A program made the translations under genes and the position numbers. A stretch of DNA of 64,000 nt, from assembly GCA_023229245.1 (NCBI GenBank), contig JALNZU010000009.1, positions 1-64,000 on the forward strand, read 5' to 3'. Below the pieces are notes generated by a model. That model worked only from the letters and a program-made list of their open reading frames with translations, searched no databases and had not been told where the DNA came from. Below, piece after piece: positions 61,311-64,000 of the stretch. This DNA is from Bacteroidales bacterium (lineage in GTDB: Bacteria; Bacteroidota; Bacteroidia; Bacteroidales; F082). Numbering within the stretch: position 1 is the stretch's first letter; each line of letters starts with the position of its first letter.

Positions 61311-64000
61311 TTAGTGATTAACAATAACTTTTCCGTAAAGCTTATAACCATCTATCTCAATTAAATAGAAATAAATACCATTGTTAAAGTGAGTAACATC
61401 TATGGTTTCTGAATTATATTTAGTGAGTATATGTTGTCCTAAGCTATTAAATATTTCAACCTTGAAGATATTATCGCCTTCAATAGTTATCTTATCTGAT
61501 GCCGGATTTGGGGAAACACGAACATTTTGTGCAAAGTAATCATCAATAGCGGTATAGATAACTTGGATTTCAGTAGCTTCCGATTCACAATTCGGATAAA
61601 TGGCAGTAACTCCGTACAAATAAGTTCCGCCAGTATTGATCCCAGTATCTAAATAAGATAAGTCCGTTATATTGCTGGCTATTAACTGATTATCTCTGAA
61701 AACATTATATCCGTTCGGATTTTCGTTTTCAGGTATATTCCATGTCAAATTCACGCCGTTATTTTCCAAAGTATAAGCCAAATCTATCGGTGCTGCGCAA
61801 GATGAATAATAAACTTCGTCGCATACGCCCAACGCTTGGCATCCATTATCATACACGGCAACGATGCAATATTCATATTCTCCACTCGGGAAACCGTTTA
61901 GATCGTCTATATACTCAATCACGTCCGGGCCAACTGTGTCTATTTTAATACCTTGTCGATAAATATCAAATCCTAACAAGATAGAAGAGGGGTCTCCTAA
62001 ATCATAAATACCTACAGCACTGGTCATAAAATTTTGAACAAGCGTAAATGCACAGAATTTGTCGTCGTAATAGCCGGTAGAAATGCCTCCGGCCAGCGAA
62101 CTGGGTTCATAATCGGGTAAATCTGTGATTTCGGCTAAAGGCGTAGGATTAATTACATCATTCGCAATATTATATTGATGTACTTCGCATGCAGACTCTC
62201 CTGTATCCGAAAATAGCAATAAATAAGGGCCTCCGGCAGTTACGTCGTCATAAGCTATGCCAAAAAGTCTGGATGGAGGAATAGTAGCTATATCCGTGAT
62301 TTCGCCTTTACGATTAATGCGTATCAATTGCTCAAAATGACCAACCCAAAATTCATCTAAGGAGGGGTCATAAGCACAACAACGGAGAGAAATAGGACAA
62401 GTAAAAGAAGATATTATTGTTTTATTTTCAAGATCCAATTGATGTATTTCGTTACTCTCACTGGTAATATAAAAGTATGTTCCATCATAAGTTAGTTCAC
62501 GATCTTGCCCTAATCCTTCAATCGAAAATCTTTCGATGAAAGTACCATCCATTTCGTATTTTGAAAAAGTTCCAGGCAAATACCATACCGTGGTATAGAT
62601 ATGATTTCCATCGGTAGCTACGCCAAGCTCCCCACCGCCGTATGTTAGAAAATCGAGCACTTTATCCCATGCCCCTTTGTTAGTACTTTTGCCGGGAACA
62701 TACCATTCCAAAGAGACCATTCCTTCATCATCCAAATCGGCTGTCAGCGATTGTGCGGGATCGCAAACTTTACGAGTCATCGAAACATCCAGCGTTTTAT
62801 TGGTATCTATTTTAAACCATGATTCAGTATAATTGTCATAAGGGTCTGAGGAGAATATCACATTATAAACAGCATCCTTGATAAGGTTTATACTGAATGT
62901 TCCGTCTTCTGCCGTTGTGGTAATATTATTGTTGTCGAAACGAACCGTAACATTGTCAATAGGATCATTACTTTCGGCGTCTTTTACGGTACCGGTTATC
63001 GTTTTCATTTCGGTAATAATATCTACGCAAACTTCATTGGTCGGCATTGACGAACAATTGTCGTCATAATGGGCCACAATTTTATAACAATAATTTCCGG
63101 TAGGCGATACGTTTTTATCGATATAAGATAGCGTTGTCGCAGGAACTGTCGCATAAGGTGTGACGTCGTTATTTTTGAAGATTTGATAGCTTTCAAGACC
63201 TTCCGGTGGATCGGCTATGCTCGTTTGTTTTACAACCACATCATCTAAAAGAAGAATCCATTCTGTGCCGCTTGTATTAAAATGGCGAAAAGCGATATAA
63301 ATATTTCCCAAATAATCTGATAAATCGATGGTTCGCTGGACATAGATACTTCCCTCTTTTGATTGCGCTCTTTGACCGTCGGTTGTACCCATAGATTCTT
63401 TCCCGAAGTCTAAAGTTTCTTCAAACAATAATATGAAATCTTCGATATCGAATCCTGTAGTAGAGATATATACGCCATAATGTTCTTTTGCATAAGCTTG
63501 ATCTTGCGCTCCAATGTAATATTCTAAAACACCCTCCTTACCGATATTTATTCTTGGTGTGATCAGCCAATTGTCCGGTGTATAAGGATCGCCTATAGCA
63601 GAAGTGGATTCGGAGCCTACTGCAAAATAGCCGGAATGCCCCGTCATATTCATAGTCAGTCCGCTCCAATGTTCATAAGTCGTTCCCCAGACACGACCGT
63701 CTCCATCAGCGTCAATATTTTTCCAAGTATATGGAACAATAGCCGTCTCGAAAGTTTCCTGAAAAACAATTTCTTGTTCGTTCGTGTTTTTTTTGCTGTC
63801 ATTCGGTGCGTTCCATGTTAGTAAGATATTGTTGAACGGGTCAACTGTAACCTCCAAACCCACTGGAGGAAGGCATCCATTGTATTGAATATCGGCTGAT
63901 ACCAATACTTCCGGTTTGTTTCCAAAATCTTGAAGACCGTTTTTTAAACTGTTGACAGCTACTTGTCCTTGCGCTTGAACTATCATTGAAATCGTACAAG
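61311..64000 (-). CDS. large T9SS cargo, choice-of-anchor J (partial)
   Basis: At least 895 codons; the frame remains open past the right edge of the window, where a signal-peptide end (CTISMIVQAQGQ) is visible, so the true start is outside. From the N-terminus: Fn3-like unit, cleaved-adhesin/choice-of-anchor J domain (about 75-255), Fn3-like unit, a carboxypeptidase-regulatory-like domain (about 330-410, TITGTVKDAESNDPIDNVTV), a beta-propeller-like stretch (about 435-620), more Fn3-like units and a T9SS type A sorting domain (about 815-891, VRVSPNPASDKITI to GKVIVNH). Surface protein; role unknown, adhesion or protease-like in other members. Confidence 0.82.
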   Translation of the reverse strand, partial: CTISMIVQAQGQVAVNSLKNGLQDFGNKPEVLVSADIQYNGCLPPVGLEVTVDPFNNILLTWNAPNDSKKNTNEQEIVFQETFETAIVPYTWKNIDADGDGRVWGTTYEHWSGLTMNMTGHSGYFAVGSESTSAIGDPYTPDNWLITPRINIGKEGVLEYYIGAQDQAYAKEHYGVYISTTGFDIEDFILLFEETLDFGKESMGTTDGQRAQSKEGSIYVQRTIDLSDYLGNIYIAFRHFNTSGTEWILLLDDVVVKQTSIADPPEGLESYQIFKNNDVTPYATVPATTLSYIDKNVSPTGNYCYKIVAHYDDNCSSMPTNEVCVDIITEMKTITGTVKDAESNDPIDNVTVRFDNNNITTTAEDGTFSINLIKDAVYNVIFSSDPYDNYTESWFKIDTNKTLDVSMTRKVCDPAQSLTADLDDEGMVSLEWYVPGKSTNKGAWDKVLDFLTYGGGELGVATDGNHIYTTVWYLPGTFSKYEMDGTFIERFSIEGLGQDRELTYDGTYFYITSESNEIHQLDLENKTIISSFTCPISLRCCAYDPSLDEFWVGHFEQLIRINRKGEITDIATIPPSRLFGIAYDDVTAGGPYLLLFSDTGESACEVHQYNIANDVINPTPLAEITDLPDYEPSSLAGGISTGYYDDKFCAFTLVQNFMTSAVGIYDLGDPSSILLGFDIYRQGIKIDTVGPDVIEYIDDLNGFPSGEYEYCIVAVYDNGCQALGVCDEVYYSSCAAPIDLAYTLENNGVNLTWNIPENENPNGYNVFRDNQLIASNITDLSYLDTGINTGGTYLYGVTAIYPNCESEATEIQVIYTAIDDYFAQNVRVSPNPASDKITIEGDNIFKVEIFNSLGQHILTKYNSETIDVTHFNNGIYFYLIEIDGYKLYGKVIVNH

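Noticed and set aside
1..64000. tRNA or rRNA genes
   Set aside because: No cloverleaf-like sequence with a proper T-arm or rRNA-like stretch was recognised by eye; a covariance search would be needed to be certain.

Overview
The window is a chromosomal segment of a Bacteroidota bacterium, most likely order Bacteroidales. Four things point there. Several proteins carry type IX secretion (T9SS) C-terminal sorting domains. Many genes are preceded by the Bacteroidota -7 box (TAnnTTTG), and most lack a Shine-Dalgarno site. Lineage-typical families are present (DUF3822, DUF5606, DUF6089, DUF2461, PorV-like). The run CBS protein - nadK - DUF6089 - uppS - bamA - ompH - ompH is the usual Bacteroidales envelope-biogenesis arrangement. 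I cannot name a genus from the sequence.

Layout. 0.1-5.8 kb: an MBL-fold hydrolase, a structured intergenic element with a possible 18-codon ORF, a DUF2461 protein, a PorV-like / helix-hairpin-helix outer-membrane pair and a lipoprotein. 5.9-8.6 kb: panB, an RluA-type pseudouridine synthase and rsgA. 8.6-17.1 kb: the outer-membrane biogenesis cluster (CBS protein, an Omp85-like protein, nadK, DUF6089, uppS, bamA, two OmpH/Skp chaperones). 17.2-20.1 kb: a small accessory patch with a SIMPL protein, a type I methyltransferase (hsdM) remnant, a RAYT-type transposase with an internal 18-bp tandem repeat, and a DUF3784-like membrane protein. 20.4-28.9 kb: htpG, cutC, a lipoprotein beta-mannosidase, rlmH, a methyltransferase, an ABC ATPase, a PduO-type cobalamin adenosyltransferase and a DUF2795 protein.

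29-34.5 kb (minus strand): rsmD, DUF3822, a membrane-anchored protein, a hybrid sensor protein whose kinase core has lost its phospho-accepting His, and a stand-alone HsdR-N nuclease-like protein. 34.9-40.6 kb: AMP nucleosidase and holA, a DUF5362-like protein, an FtsB/DivIC-like protein, pnuC plus a NadR-type kinase (NAD precursor salvage), a GT4 glycosyltransferase, and a small protein resembling a free RNA polymerase alpha C-terminal domain. 40.8-50.4 kb (minus): a universal stress protein, a putative metal exporter, an exported glutamine-amidotransferase-fold hydrolase, trmN6-like, rimM, rpsP, a T9SS cargo protein and dnaK. 50.7-54.3 kb: a degenerate PrsW-like membrane protein, DUF2279, DUF5606 and pyrD.

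54.3-64 kb is sparse accessory DNA: small lipoprotein and outer-membrane genes, a decayed ORF, a decayed IS4/IS1634-like insertion sequence with recognisable terminal repeats, and two large T9SS-sorted proteins, the last running off the window.

No rRNA, tRNA, CRISPR array or intact phage/plasmid module was seen. I did not find a clear new multi-gene system. The strongest leads are the pseudo-kinase hybrid sensor (31.1-34.0 kb), the free alpha-CTD-like protein (40.3 kb), the hairpin-embedded mini-ORF (0.93 kb) and the repeat-expanded RAYT (18.6 kb).
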